A stretch of 64,000 nt of DNA from Rhodobacteraceae bacterium Alg238-R152 (GCA_900537125.1 UNRJ01000010.1:1-64000), one strand, 5' to 3'. Shown: positions 1 to 7,775, counted from the first letter of the stretch. Notes: a model not told the origin generated them from the sequence alone. Numbers and translations are program-made.

Positions 1-226
1 CCGATACTGCCCGGCGCAGGCGCTCATTCTCCTTTTGGAGCCGCTTCAGTTCCTTGAGCTGTTCTGTGCCCATTCCGCCGTACTTCTTCTTCCAGCGATA
101 ATAGGTTTGTTCAGTCACACCGATCTGTCGGATCGCATCTATCCGGGGCATGCCTTGCCCCATCAGGACTTCAACCTGCCGCAGCTTCACGACAATCTCT
201 TCAGGCTTGGGTCTCTTAATGGCCAT
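1..226 (-). CDS. IS3-family transposase OrfA (helix-turn-helix subunit), 3' end missing
   Basis: The N-terminal 75 residues of an IS3-type OrfA, the small DNA-binding subunit normally fused to the DDE subunit OrfB by programmed frameshifting. It opens MAIKRPKPEEIVVKLRQVEV, followed by a helix-turn-helix of the form IGVTEQTYYRWKKKYGG (about residues 36-52). A leucine-zipper-like stretch (LKELKRLQKENERLRRAV) ends at the window edge. The start ATG follows AGGACCTGAG, a reasonable ribosome-binding site. The pattern is very characteristic of the family; the group within IS3 was not determined. Confidence 0.87.
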   Translation of the reverse strand, partial: MAIKRPKPEEIVVKLRQVEVLMGQGMPRIDAIRQIGVTEQTYYRWKKKYGGMGTEQLKELKRLQKENERLRRAVS

Positions 227-283
227 CTCAGGTCCTCCGCTTTCCTAATCATAGGGGCGGACCACTTCATTGGGGGACGCTCA
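1..283 (-). mobile_element. End of an IS3-family insertion sequence (partial, runs off the left edge)
   Basis: One end of an insertion sequence. The terminal base is placed at 283 because, on the minus strand, the sequence starting there begins TGAGCGTCCCCC, the TG-start and G/C-rich opening expected of IS3-family ends, and the first transposase frame starts about 57 bp further in. The element reads in the same direction as the gene it interrupts. The second terminus, orfB and any target duplication lie outside the window, so the exact boundary is an inference. Confidence 0.72.
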
Positions 284-949
284 GTCGAGAGTTCCTACAA
301 CTGACATGCGAACCCTGTCGAAGACGATGATCTGCGGGCGATACACATCTGATTTAGACAGTTGAGAGGCAAGTTCGGTGAGGGAGGCCAAACGCATTCG
401 CAGGGATACTATACCGATTGTCTCCTCATTGTGCAGGACCGGCATCCTAATGAGGAACCAACCGGGTTTACCATTTTTGGGAAGGATAGGACCGATGATT
501 TCGGTGTTGCCGTGTCGAATAAACGGCGCTTCGCTGATGCCTTCTCGATCATCAAGCACTCGCGAACTTGGAACCTGTGTGATCAGCGTACCATCTTTCG
601 CCGACAATTCGATTGCGTAAACATCAGGGCTTTCGGTTTCGAGTAGCAAAAGGCCCTTCAGCAAAGCCGGGATTTTCTGATCCTGCGTTCGAACAAAGAA
701 ATCGCTCGTTACGCTCAAATCCACGATGCTCTCTAGCTTTTTGACCTGAACGGCGATGAAACTGCTCATGCGCACGGCAGTCGCTTCCACATCTGCCTCA
801 ACCCGATTGGTGACAAGGGTATCGACCAGGTTGGCGCTATATCGGTCATAGAGTACCGCCATGACGACAAGCGGGATCAAAGCGGCAACGAGCGCGCCCC
901 AAAGGTAGCGACGTGCCAAATTCAACTGCCTTCCAATCAGGCTATTCAT
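281..949 (-). pseudogene. Membrane sensor with a Cache-type domain, truncated by the IS element
   Basis: An N-terminal fragment of about 222 residues. After about 14 residues comes a transmembrane helix (YLWGALVAALIPLVVMAVLY), then a long extracytoplasmic region with the layout of a double-Cache ligand-binding domain (a helix with EADVEATAVRMSSF, later a YAIEL...DGTLI strand pair and GWFLIRMPVL). No second membrane helix, HAMP, kinase, GGDEF or chemotaxis output domain follows. The stop codon TGA is the first three bases of the IS end, so the output half has been lost. The ATG chosen is preceded by AAGGAGGAGCG; a GTG six codons upstream is open but less likely. Whether it was a kinase, cyclase or chemoreceptor cannot be told. 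Confidence 0.7.
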
Positions 950-989
950 CGCTCCTCCTTGGAGCACAATAGAACAATCGGCGAAGGGC

Positions 990-1031
990 GGTAACCGCTC
1001 GCTAGAAACTAAATGAGCGGTTACCGCTCAT
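990..1031. promoter_or_regulatory. Perfect 19-bp palindrome plus a matching half-site, upstream of the truncated sensor
   Basis: Positions 1013-1031 read ATGAGCGGT-T-ACCGCTCAT, a perfect inverted repeat with 9-bp arms around one base. Twelve bases before it, GGTAACCGCTC (990-1000) repeats one arm with one mismatch. The pair sits 40-80 bp upstream of the truncated Cache sensor's start. This is the arrangement of a dimeric operator with an auxiliary half-site. The binding protein is unknown, and the sites may now be orphaned. Confidence 0.45.
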
Positions 1032-1463
1032 TGCAGGCATTCAATGTCGAGGAAACTGTTGTATTGATTGTCACGCTCGGGATCTGCGGTGCCCTAGTCG
1101 GAAATTGAACGTCTCAATTTTAGCGGCCTCGCAGATATCATCTCGCAAGCAGCGAGTTTATGTTCCCGTCTTTGTCGTGCTTCGCTGCTTTAGCTGAGCG
1201 TACGAAGCGGACCCTAAATCTGCGCGCGACAAAGGTCGGTTATTCTGCAACTTATGAATTCGCCCACTATCCATGCTGCTGTCCGATCGAATGGCTGCTT
1301 CACCCGCTGTTGCGCGATGCAAAGTTTCTCGCTCACGCGGCATCTCGGATACTTCATGCGCGCGCAGCTAGAAAATCGAACTTACGGGTTGGGCTCAAAC
1401 GGGTCGTCAACATGATCGGAAAGTCAAGCACCACACGCATCACCCTACCTCAACAAAATTCCC
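1032..1463. other. Gene-free interval
   Basis: No open frame here has a convincing start site or a recognisable protein. The DNA has an eroded, mixed-composition look, and the two frames that stay open give Arg/Ser-rich translations typical of chance frames. No promoter, RNA gene or terminator stands out. A decayed gene is possible but not demonstrable by eye. Confidence 0.5.
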
Positions 1464-1811
1464 TCAGCCGCCCTTCACCGCAGCCGTCACAATCACCTCA
1501 ACCTTCAGCACATCCCGCGCCAGTTTAGCTTCTCCACAGGCCCGCGCGGGCGCGTGGCCTTCCGGCACCCAGTCATCCCAAACCGCATTCATCTCGGCAA
1601 AATCGGCCATATCAGACAGCCACACGATGGCCTGCAAGATATGCTCACGATCCGATCCGGCCTCTTCCAACAGCGCATCCACGCGAGACAGGCAATCCCG
1701 CGTCTGCTCCGCAACCGTGTCGCCCGCGCCAACTTGTCCACACAGGTAAGCTACCTGATTGTGGATGACGATCTTGGACATCCGTGTGCCCTTGTGTTTG
1801 CGCTCAATCAT
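1464..1811 (-). CDS. RidA family (YjgF/YER057c/UK114) protein
   Basis: A 115-residue protein of the RidA fold, whose best-known members hydrolyse reactive enamine/imine intermediates released by PLP enzymes and act as cytosolic trimers. It has the familiar opening [13 protein letters not shown], then the core [28 protein letters not shown] and [20 protein letters not shown]; the Arg of PARAC matches the conserved arginine of the active cleft. ATG is preferred over a TTG two codons upstream because AGGGGC is well spaced from it. It lies 37 bp after nadE on the same strand and is probably co-transcribed. The exact substrate subgroup is not clear. Confidence 0.87.
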   Translation of the reverse strand: MIERKHKGTRMSKIVIHNQVAYLCGQVGAGDTVAEQTRDCLSRVDALLEEAGSDREHILQAIVWLSDMADFAEMNAVWDDWVPEGHAPARACGEAKLARDVLKVEVIVTAAVKGG

Positions 1812-1848
1812 ATTCAAGCCCCTGCTCTTTCTAGGTTTGTCTGGTCAT

Positions 1849-3507
1849 TCAACTCGGATCACGGAACCGGTTCACAATCGGATAGCGCCGATCCAGCCAA
1901 AACGCCTTCTTGCTCAATCGCGCTCCAGGAGCCGATTGGAAGCGTTTGTACTCGCTAATGTAGACCAGATGCTCCACGCGCTTCACCGTCTCTCGATCAT
2001 AGCCATCCGCGACACAGTCCGCGACGGATTTGTCCTCATCCACCAGCATGAACAGGATCGCATCGAGCACATCATAGGGCGGCAGGCTGTCCTCATCCTT
2101 CTGATCCGGACGCAGCTCGGCTGAGGGCGGCTTATCGATGATGTTCACCGGAATGACCTCGCCTTCCGGCCCGCTCATCCAATCCCGATGCACGTTGTTA
2201 CGCCAGCGCGAGGTCTCAAACACCCGGGTTTTGTACATGTCCTTGATCGGATTATACCCACCCGCCATGTCACCGTAGATCGTCGCATAGCCCACCGCGA
2301 CCTCGGATTTGTTGCCCGTGGTCAACAGCATCTCCCCAAACTTATTGGACAGCGCCATCAACAACAGCCCCCGAAGACGGCTCTGAATGTTCTCTTCGGT
2401 CAACCCCGGCTCGGTGCCCTCAAACAGCGGTGCCAGCGTGTTGGTGATCGCCGCGCGCCCCTCGGCAATCGGGACATAGTCATAGTGCACGCCCAAACGT
2501 TTCGCGATGTCCTCAGCGTCATCCAACGACTCCTGCGAAGTATACTCTGACGGCAACATCACACAGCGCACGTTCTCCGGGCCCAAGGCATCCACCGCAA
2601 TTGTCGCCACCAACGCCGAGTCAATGCCGCCGGACAGGCCCAGCAGGACCTTCTTAAAGCCGGTCTTACCCATGTAGTCGCGCAAGGCTTCCACACAGAC
2701 GCGATAATCCTGCTCTTCCCCCGCCGGCAAAAGCGCCTTTGGGCCGTCCTTGCAGCGCCAGCCCGCCGCGGTGCGTTCAAACTCAACATGCGCGACCGCT
2801 TCGTCAAACACCGGCAATTGCATTGCCAACTGCCCGCCGGGGTTCAGCACAAAGGAGCCACCATCAAACACCTGATCGTCCTGACCGCCCACCATATTGA
2901 GATACACCAGCGGCAATTCAGTCTCGATCACCCGCGCCACCATGTGGTTCATCCGACGATCAAACTTGTCGCGAAAATACGGGCTGCCATTGGGCACCAC
3001 GAGGATCTCCGCCCCGGTCTCCTCCATGGTCTCCGGCACATCCTCAAACCAGGCATCTTCGCAGATCGGCGAACCAACCCGCACCCCGTTCACATCATAA
3101 GGCCCACCCATCGGCCCATGGACAAAAAGGCGTTCCTCATCAAACACAGTGTAGTTCGGCAAATGATGCTTCAGCTGTGTATGTGCAATCTTCCCACCCT
3201 TCAGGATGAAGTAAGCGTTGTACAACGCGCCGTCCTGCAGCAGCGGACCACCCACAGCCACAACCGGCCCGTCTGCACAATCCACCGCCAGTTGCTCCAC
3301 TTCCGCAAGCGCTGCCGTCTGCAACGCCGGCTTCAGGATCAGGTCCTGCGCATTGTAGCCCACAACGAACATTTCCGGGAACGCCACCATGTCGGACTTT
3401 GCCGCCTTGGCCTCAGCCCAGACCTCACGCACCTTGTTGGCGTTGCCCGCCAGATCCCCCATCACCGGATTGGCCTGCGCCAGTGTCAAACGGAATGTAT
3501 CAGCCAT
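1849..3507 (-). CDS. nadE: Glutamine-dependent NAD+ synthetase
   Basis: Catalyses ATP-dependent amidation of nicotinic acid adenine dinucleotide to NAD+, using ammonia taken from glutamine. The N-terminal nitrilase-type glutaminase domain (about 1-250) shows the Glu-Lys-Cys triad in FPEMFVVGY (Glu45), LKHHLPNYT (Lys113) and PICEDAW (Cys149). The C-terminal synthetase domain has the PP-loop LLGLSGGIDSALVA near residue 295 and the TGNKSE motif further on. At 552 residues it matches the two-domain bacterial enzyme in full. The ATG start is chosen over an adjacent in-frame TTG. The closely following ridA suggests a housekeeping NAD/metabolite-repair unit. Confidence 0.95.
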   Translation of the reverse strand: MADTFRLTLAQANPVMGDLAGNANKVREVWAEAKAAKSDMVAFPEMFVVGYNAQDLILKPALQTAALAEVEQLAVDCADGPVVAVGGPLLQDGALYNAYFILKGGKIAHTQLKHHLPNYTVFDEERLFVHGPMGGPYDVNGVRVGSPICEDAWFEDVPETMEETGAEILVVPNGSPYFRDKFDRRMNHMVARVIETELPLVYLNMVGGQDDQVFDGGSFVLNPGGQLAMQLPVFDEAVAHVEFERTAAGWRCKDGPKALLPAGEEQDYRVCVEALRDYMGKTGFKKVLLGLSGGIDSALVATIAVDALGPENVRCVMLPSEYTSQESLDDAEDIAKRLGVHYDYVPIAEGRAAITNTLAPLFEGTEPGLTEENIQSRLRGLLLMALSNKFGEMLLTTGNKSEVAVGYATIYGDMAGGYNPIKDMYKTRVFETSRWRNNVHRDWMSGPEGEVIPVNIIDKPPSAELRPDQKDEDSLPPYDVLDAILFMLVDEDKSVADCVADGYDRETVKRVEHLVYISEYKRFQSAPGARLSKKAFWLDRRYPIVNRFRDPS

Positions 3508-3721
3508 CAATTCTCTTCCCGCACCGCGTTACTTGCGCAAAGATGTAGCAGACACAGCGCCAAGGAAAAGCGCAAACCACCGCCCCTAAGGCGTGCAAAC
3601 CCGCCAAAACAGGTCAAACGTGCAAAACCGTTTGCTCCAAAGAAACCCTTGCCCTAAAATCGCTTAAAACACCGCAAGGTGATGGGGATGCCCAACACGG
3701 GCAACAGTGGGACTGGAAATT

Positions 3722-5131
3722 ATGAGCAGAACTCAGGCACTTACCTTAGCCATCCTGTTGGCGGGCACTTCCGCCTTTGCACAGGACAGTCAGGTTCTGA
3801 CCAAACAATATGACGATGGCGGTGTCTATGAGGGCACCTTCAAAGATGGTTTGCAGCATGGCAACGGCATCTATCGCCTGCCCAACGGCTACGAATACGA
3901 AGGTGCCTGGGTGGATGGAGAGATTGTTGGTGACGGCATGGCCCGCTTCCCCAATGGCTCAGTTTATGTAGGCAACTTTGCCAAAGGCAAACCCCACGGC
4001 TTTGGCAAAATCACTTTCACGGACGGCGGCACCTATGAGGGCGACTGGGCCGACGGCAAAATCACCGGCACCGGCGTGGCGATCTACGCCAATGGGGTGC
4101 GCTACGAAGGCGCCTTCCAAAACGCCAACCATCACGGCAAGGGCGTGATGATCAGCCCAGCCGGCTACCGCTACGAAGGTGACTGGCTCAATGGCGTCAA
4201 AGAAGGCTTGGGCAAGATAACCTATGCCGATGGCACCATCTATGACGGCGAAATCACGGCGGGCGAACGCGCCGGCCAAGGCCGCCTGACCATGCCCGGC
4301 GGCCTAATTTACCAAGGCACTTGGGCGGCGGGTCAAATCGAAGGTGACGGCACCCTCACGCAACCCAACGGCGATGTCTACGTTGGTCAGCTTATTGGCG
4401 GCCAACGTCAAGGCACCGGCCTGGTGACCTACGCCAATGGCGACACCTATGAGGGCGACTTCCATGCGGACCAACGCCACGGCCAAGGCACTTTTAATGG
4501 CAGCGACGGCTACGTCTACGTCGGCACCTGGGTCAACGGCGACATCGAAGGCAACGGTCAGGTCACCTATGCGGACGGCTCGATTTACGTTGGTCAATTT
4601 TCCGACGGGCTCGCGGATGGTCAGGGCAAAATCACCTACACCGACGGCACCACCTACGAAGGCGACTGGAAAGCTGGCGTAAACGACGGTGTTGGCAAAG
4701 CGGTCTACGCCAATGGTCTGGTCTATGAAGGGGACTTCAAAAACGCCAAGAACCACGGTCGCGGTGTGATGACCTATGCGGACGGCTACCGCTACGAAGG
4801 TGAATGGCAGAATGGCCAACGCCACGGCATGGGCGTCGCAACTTACGCGGACGGCACCATCTACACCGGCCAGTTCTCCTTAGGCCAACGCCAAGGCATT
4901 GGCGAAATACTGATGCCCGATGGCTTTAAATATGCCGGGGAATGGACCTCAGGTGAGATCGACGGGGTTGGCGTGGCCACCTACGCCAACGGCGACATCT
5001 ACGAAGGCACCTTCAAAGGTGGCCAGCGTCAAGGTGAAGGCACCATGAAATACGCCTCCGGCGAGGAGCGCAAAGGCAATTGGGCCAACGGCACATTGTC
5101 CGAAGCAGCCCCAATCCAAAACGACGGCTAA
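3722..5131 (+). CDS. Exported MORN-repeat protein (about 18 repeats)
   Basis: A 469-residue protein with a signal peptide (MSRTQALTLAILLAGTSAFA, cleavage before Q) followed almost entirely by 23-residue MORN repeats of the form YEGDWxNGxxxGxGxxTYADGT. About eighteen complete repeats and a broken nineteenth (ERKGNWANG) can be counted from residue 35 to the end. There is no second domain, so it should form one long beta-hairpin ladder in the periplasm or on the cell surface. The ATG at the signal peptide is chosen over an in-frame upstream GTG. It stands alone, diverging from nadE and ending in a strong terminator. MORN ladders are usually scaffolds or lipid-contact surfaces; no specific role is evident. 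Confidence 0.85.
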   Translation: MSRTQALTLAILLAGTSAFAQDSQVLTKQYDDGGVYEGTFKDGLQHGNGIYRLPNGYEYEGAWVDGEIVGDGMARFPNGSVYVGNFAKGKPHGFGKITFTDGGTYEGDWADGKITGTGVAIYANGVRYEGAFQNANHHGKGVMISPAGYRYEGDWLNGVKEGLGKITYADGTIYDGEITAGERAGQGRLTMPGGLIYQGTWAAGQIEGDGTLTQPNGDVYVGQLIGGQRQGTGLVTYANGDTYEGDFHADQRHGQGTFNGSDGYVYVGTWVNGDIEGNGQVTYADGSIYVGQFSDGLADGQGKITYTDGTTYEGDWKAGVNDGVGKAVYANGLVYEGDFKNAKNHGRGVMTYADGYRYEGEWQNGQRHGMGVATYADGTIYTGQFSLGQRQGIGEILMPDGFKYAGEWTSGEIDGVGVATYANGDIYEGTFKGGQRQGEGTMKYASGEERKGNWANGTLSEAAPIQNDG

Positions 5132-5152
5132 TCTGCAAGTCAGAGAGAGTCT

Positions 5153-5182
5153 CAAAGCCGCGCCCTCCGCGCGGCTTTTTTA
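5153..5182 (+). terminator. Rho-independent terminator of the MORN gene
   Basis: The arms AGCCGCG (5156-5162) and CGCGGCT (5170-5176) pair around a 7-base loop, extended by A/T pairs and followed by a run of six to seven T. It lies just after the stop codon of the MORN protein. Confidence 0.87.
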
Positions 5183-5223
5183 TGGCAACCACCCGTGATC
5201 AACCTCCAGCAGTTTTTTTCCTC

Positions 5224-5269
5224 AAATACCTCGGGGAGGCACCGCCGCGCTTCGACAGGGCAAAACCCT
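5224..5269. repeat. Degenerate copy of a dispersed extragenic element
   Basis: Starts AAATACCTCGGGGAGGC and ends with AGGG-CAAAA-CCCT. This matches in order the start (AAATATCCTGGGGAGTC) and end (GGGGC-AAA-GCCCC) of the better-preserved copies near 38164 and 62941. The internal GTCACA/TGTGAC hairpin is not recognisable here, so it is listed as a decayed relative. Confidence 0.4.
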
Positions 5270-5304
5270 ACGCTCGTTCCGACAAAAATCCAAAACTTTT
5301 GCTC

Positions 5305-5332
5305 TTTTCATTTGATCTTCGGCATGTATAAA
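5305..5332 (+). promoter_or_regulatory. Probable promoter of the leucine operon
   Basis: A -10 box TATAAA (5327-5332) is preceded at 16 bp by TTTTCA, a four-of-six match to the -35 consensus. A start about 8 bases after the -10 box would fall at or next to the A of the leader-peptide ATG at 5341, which would make that peptide leaderless. The -10 box is good and the -35 box is weak. Confidence 0.5.
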
Positions 5333-5340
5333 TCTGCGCC

Positions 5341-5427
5341 ATGATCACTCGAGCCCATATCGCAACTGATGCGCGCCTTCCGGCGCCCTTTGCGCGTGGC
5401 CTTGACCTACTCCTAGTCCGCCTCTGA
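5341..5427 (+). CDS. Leucine leader peptide (28 residues)
   Basis: A short frame ATG...TGA whose last eight codons encode LDLLLVRL, five leucines among eight. The leucine codons are CTT, CTA, CTC, CTA and CTC, not the CTG that dominates neighbouring genes, which would make the ribosome sensitive to leucyl-tRNA supply. There is no Shine-Dalgarno sequence, but the -10 box upstream places transcription start at about the ATG. Leaderless leader peptides are known in alphaproteobacteria, for example trpL of Sinorhizobium. The stop codon lies inside the first attenuator hairpin, and the operon downstream encodes LeuA, the committed enzyme of leucine synthesis. The identification is an inference from codon content and context. 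Confidence 0.72.
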   Translation: MITRAHIATDARLPAPFARGLDLLLVRL

Positions 5428-5509
5428 GCGTGACCCTGTCGGTGCGCGTGCTCAGAGGAGACTGTTTCGCACCGATTGTCCCAAGCCACACCGCTTAAAT
5501 GACAGTCTC
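5421..5509 (+). promoter_or_regulatory. Attenuator-like RNA: three overlapping hairpins after the leucine leader peptide
   Basis: Three perfect 8-bp helices can form. H1 is CCTCTGAG (5421-5428) with CTCAGAGG (5451-5458). H2 is TCGGTGCG (5439-5446) with CGCACCGA (5468-5475). H3 is GAGACTGT (5458-5465) with ACAGTCTC (5502-5509). H2 interlocks with both H1 and H3 and cannot coexist with them, so a ribosome stalled at the leucine codons (opening H1) would favour H2 and block H3. H3 lacks a T-run, so the output may be Rho-dependent termination or control of translation of the next gene, not a classical terminator. Confidence 0.62.
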
Positions 5510-5528
5510 AGGACGCTAGGAAAGCTCT

Positions 5529-5885
5529 ATGCAAAAAATCAATCTCGCCGAAAAACTATCCATGTTCTCAAACCATTGGGACCCACACGTTGTTGCCAAC
5601 TACAATGGAAACGACATCATGGTGGTGAAATTCATTGGCGAATACGCCTTCCACCAACACGCCACCACCGATGACTTTTTTCTGGTGCTCGAAGGCGAAG
5701 TCACCATGGATTATGACAACGCCCCCTCCGTCACCTTTGGTGCGGGCGAAATGGTCGTGGTGCCCAAAGGCCAAATCCATCGCCCCCGCGCCGAGAAAGA
5801 AGTGAAAGTGCTTCTGATCGAGCCCACAGGTGAGCCCAACTCAGGGGACAGCGACACACCGCCTGCCCCCAAACCGCATATTTAA
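5529..5885 (+). CDS. Small cupin-domain protein, first full gene of the leucine operon
   Basis: A single-domain cupin of 118 residues. The first cupin motif is seen as FHQHATTDDFFLVLEGEV (His-Gln-His, then Asp/Glu), and the second as GEMVVVPKGQIHRP with its conserved His. These histidines could hold a metal ion. The N-terminus includes a WDPHVV segment common in small cupins of this type. It sits between the leucine attenuator and leuA, only 14 bp before leuA, so it should be made together with it. Its reaction is unknown; co-regulation with leucine synthesis is the only clue. AGGAAAG precedes the start. Confidence 0.82.
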   Translation: MQKINLAEKLSMFSNHWDPHVVANYNGNDIMVVKFIGEYAFHQHATTDDFFLVLEGEVTMDYDNAPSVTFGAGEMVVVPKGQIHRPRAEKEVKVLLIEPTGEPNSGDSDTPPAPKPHI

Positions 5886-5899
5886 ACTGGAACAAACCC

Positions 5900-7465
5900 A
5901 TGTCCGACACCCAAGTCCTGATTTTTGACACCACCCTGCGCGACGGCGAGCAAAGCCCCGGCGCCACCATGACCCATGACGAGAAGCTGGAAATTGCCAG
6001 CATGCTTGATGACATGGGCGTGGACATCATCGAAGCTGGCTTCCCAATTGCCTCCGAAGGTGATTTTGCCGCCGTGTCCGAGATCGCCAAGAACTCCGTG
6101 AACTCCCGCATCTGCGGTCTGGCGCGCGCAAACTTCGCCGACATCGACCGCTGCTGGGAGGCCGTGAAACACGCCAAACAAAACCGCATCCACACCTTTA
6201 TCGGCACCTCACCGCTGCACCGGGCCATCCCGAACCTCACCATGGATGAGATGGCTGATAAGATCCACCAGACAGTCACCCACGCCCGCAACCTGTGTGA
6301 CAACGTGCAATGGTCGCCTATGGATGCCACCCGCACCGAGTGGGACTACCTCTGCCGCGTGATCGAGATCGCCATCAAAGCGGGCGCCAGCACCATCAAC
6401 ATCCCCGACACCGTGGGCTACACTGCCCCAGCCGAAAGCGCCGACTTGATCAAACGTCTGATCGACACCGTGCCGGGTGCAGATGAGGTGATCTTTGCCA
6501 CCCACTGCCACAACGACCTTGGCATGGCGACTGCCAACTCTCTGGCCGCTGTTGCAGGTGGTGCGCGTCAGATTGAATGCACCATCAACGGTCTGGGTGA
6601 ACGCGCAGGCAACACTGCGCTGGAAGAGGTCGTCATGGCCCTGAAAACCCGCCACGACATCATGCCCTGGACCACCGGCATCGACACCACCAAGATTATG
6701 GCGATCTCCCGTCGTGTCTCCACCGTGTCCGGCTTCCTGGTGCAGCCCAACAAAGCCATCGTTGGCAAAAACGCCTTTGCCCATGAAAGCGGCATCCACC
6801 AGGACGGCATGCTGAAGAACCGCGAGAACTTCGAGATCATGCGTCCCGAAGACGTGGGCCTTTCCGGCACCTCGCTGCCACTGGGCAAACACTCCGGCCG
6901 CGCCGCCCTTCGGGATAAGCTGGAGCAGCTCGGCTTTGAAGTGGGAGATAATCAGCTCAAGGACATCTTTGTGCGCTTCAAAGAGCTGGCCGACCGCAAG
7001 AAAGAGGTGTTTGACGACGACATCATCGCGCTTGTGCGCGCAGACAGCGGCGAAGACGAAGACGACCGCTTGCAGCTGGTCTCCATGAAAGTGGTCTGCG
7101 GCACCGGTGGCCCGGCGGAAAGCACCATCGAGATGGAAGTGGACGGCAAAGACATCACTGCCACCGCCGAAGGGGACGGCCCTGTGGATGCGTCGTTCAA
7201 AGCGATCCGCGAAATCCACCCCAACGCCGCCCGCCTGCAACTCTATCAGGTGAGCGCCGTGACCGAGGGCACCGACGCACAGGCCACCGTCTCCGTGCGT
7301 CTGGAAGAAGACGGCGTGATCGCCACCGGCCAGTCCGCCAACACCGACACGGTTGTCGCCTCCGCCAAGGCTTACATTCACGCGCTCAACCGTCTTCTAG
7401 TGCGCCGCGACAAGGTGGGCGAAGGCGCGGACGCCAAAGAGGTGTCTTATAAAGATCTCGCTTAA
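5900..7465 (+). CDS. leuA: 2-isopropylmalate synthase
   Basis: Condenses acetyl-CoA with 2-oxoisovalerate, the first committed step of leucine synthesis. The 521 residues carry the complete family layout. A TIM-barrel catalytic domain begins DTTLRDGEQSPGATM, with metal ligands in THCHNDLGMATAN. The linker HESGIHQDGML follows near residue 295. The C-terminal regulatory LeuA dimer domain (about 390-510) contains the VVCGTGGPAEST and DGPVDASFKAI segments that normally bind leucine for feedback inhibition. So control appears double: leucine attenuation upstream and allosteric inhibition of the enzyme. It ends in a strong terminator. Confidence 0.96.
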   Translation: MSDTQVLIFDTTLRDGEQSPGATMTHDEKLEIASMLDDMGVDIIEAGFPIASEGDFAAVSEIAKNSVNSRICGLARANFADIDRCWEAVKHAKQNRIHTFIGTSPLHRAIPNLTMDEMADKIHQTVTHARNLCDNVQWSPMDATRTEWDYLCRVIEIAIKAGASTINIPDTVGYTAPAESADLIKRLIDTVPGADEVIFATHCHNDLGMATANSLAAVAGGARQIECTINGLGERAGNTALEEVVMALKTRHDIMPWTTGIDTTKIMAISRRVSTVSGFLVQPNKAIVGKNAFAHESGIHQDGMLKNRENFEIMRPEDVGLSGTSLPLGKHSGRAALRDKLEQLGFEVGDNQLKDIFVRFKELADRKKEVFDDDIIALVRADSGEDEDDRLQLVSMKVVCGTGGPAESTIEMEVDGKDITATAEGDGPVDASFKAIREIHPNAARLQLYQVSAVTEGTDAQATVSVRLEEDGVIATGQSANTDTVVASAKAYIHALNRLLVRRDKVGEGADAKEVSYKDLA

Positions 7466-7468
7466 ATG

Positions 7469-7504
7469 GAAGGAAGGCTGCCCCAAAGAGGGCAGCCTTC
7501 CTTT
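7469..7504 (+). terminator. Strong terminator after leuA
   Basis: A perfect inverted repeat with 14-bp arms, AAGGAAGGCTGCCC (7470-7483) and GGGCAGCCTTCCTT (7490-7503), closing a 6-base loop and followed by a short T/C tract. It is one of the most stable hairpins in the window. Confidence 0.9.
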
Positions 7505-7562
7505 CAACTAAAGAGCTGTTAGCGGACAACTTCCGCAAGCCGTCAACCATAGCTGCGCTGCG

Positions 7563-7775
7563 TTAAACTGGTCCCGATTTCACTCCCATCCCCAAACCAG
7601 GAACGCTGTAGATAAATTGTAGAACTATACCACCGGCCCACAAACTGGGCGCGAGACTGTCCCTGATAAACACCCCCACTTGATCATCACCGACAGTTCG
7701 AGATGCCATAACGCTCATCGCTAAAAGAAACCAAGTAAACAGCCGAACAGATTTTTCTGAAATTTCCTCAGGCAT
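7563..7775 (-). CDS. Small membrane protein of unknown function (70 residues)
   Basis: Begins MPEEISEKSVRLFTWFLLAM, giving one membrane helix at about 10-24, then a polar middle (RTVGDDQVGVFIRD) and a second hydrophobic stretch (LWAGGIVLQFIYSVPGLG). Its ATG lies inside the last codons of the gene before it on the same strand (8-base overlap), so translation of the two is probably coupled. I do not recognise the family. The local DNA is less GC-rich than its surroundings. Confidence 0.55.
   Translation of the reverse strand: MPEEISEKSVRLFTWFLLAMSVMASRTVGDDQVGVFIRDSLAPSLWAGGIVLQFIYSVPGLGMGVKSGPV

Noticed and set aside
1160..1528. Open frames of 122 (plus) and 61 (minus) residues in the interval after the truncated sensor
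   Set aside because: Arg/Ser-rich translations without domains, no ribosome sites, and the plus frame runs into the ridA gene on the other strand.
3722..5131. MORN region considered as a DNA tandem repeat or CRISPR-like array
   Set aside because: Periodicity is 69 bp at the protein level with divergent DNA; no identical repeats or spacers.
6209..7381. A 390-residue minus-strand open frame opposite leuA
   Set aside because: It is the complement of a certain gene; Gly/Val/His-rich composition is typical of antisense frames in GC-rich DNA.
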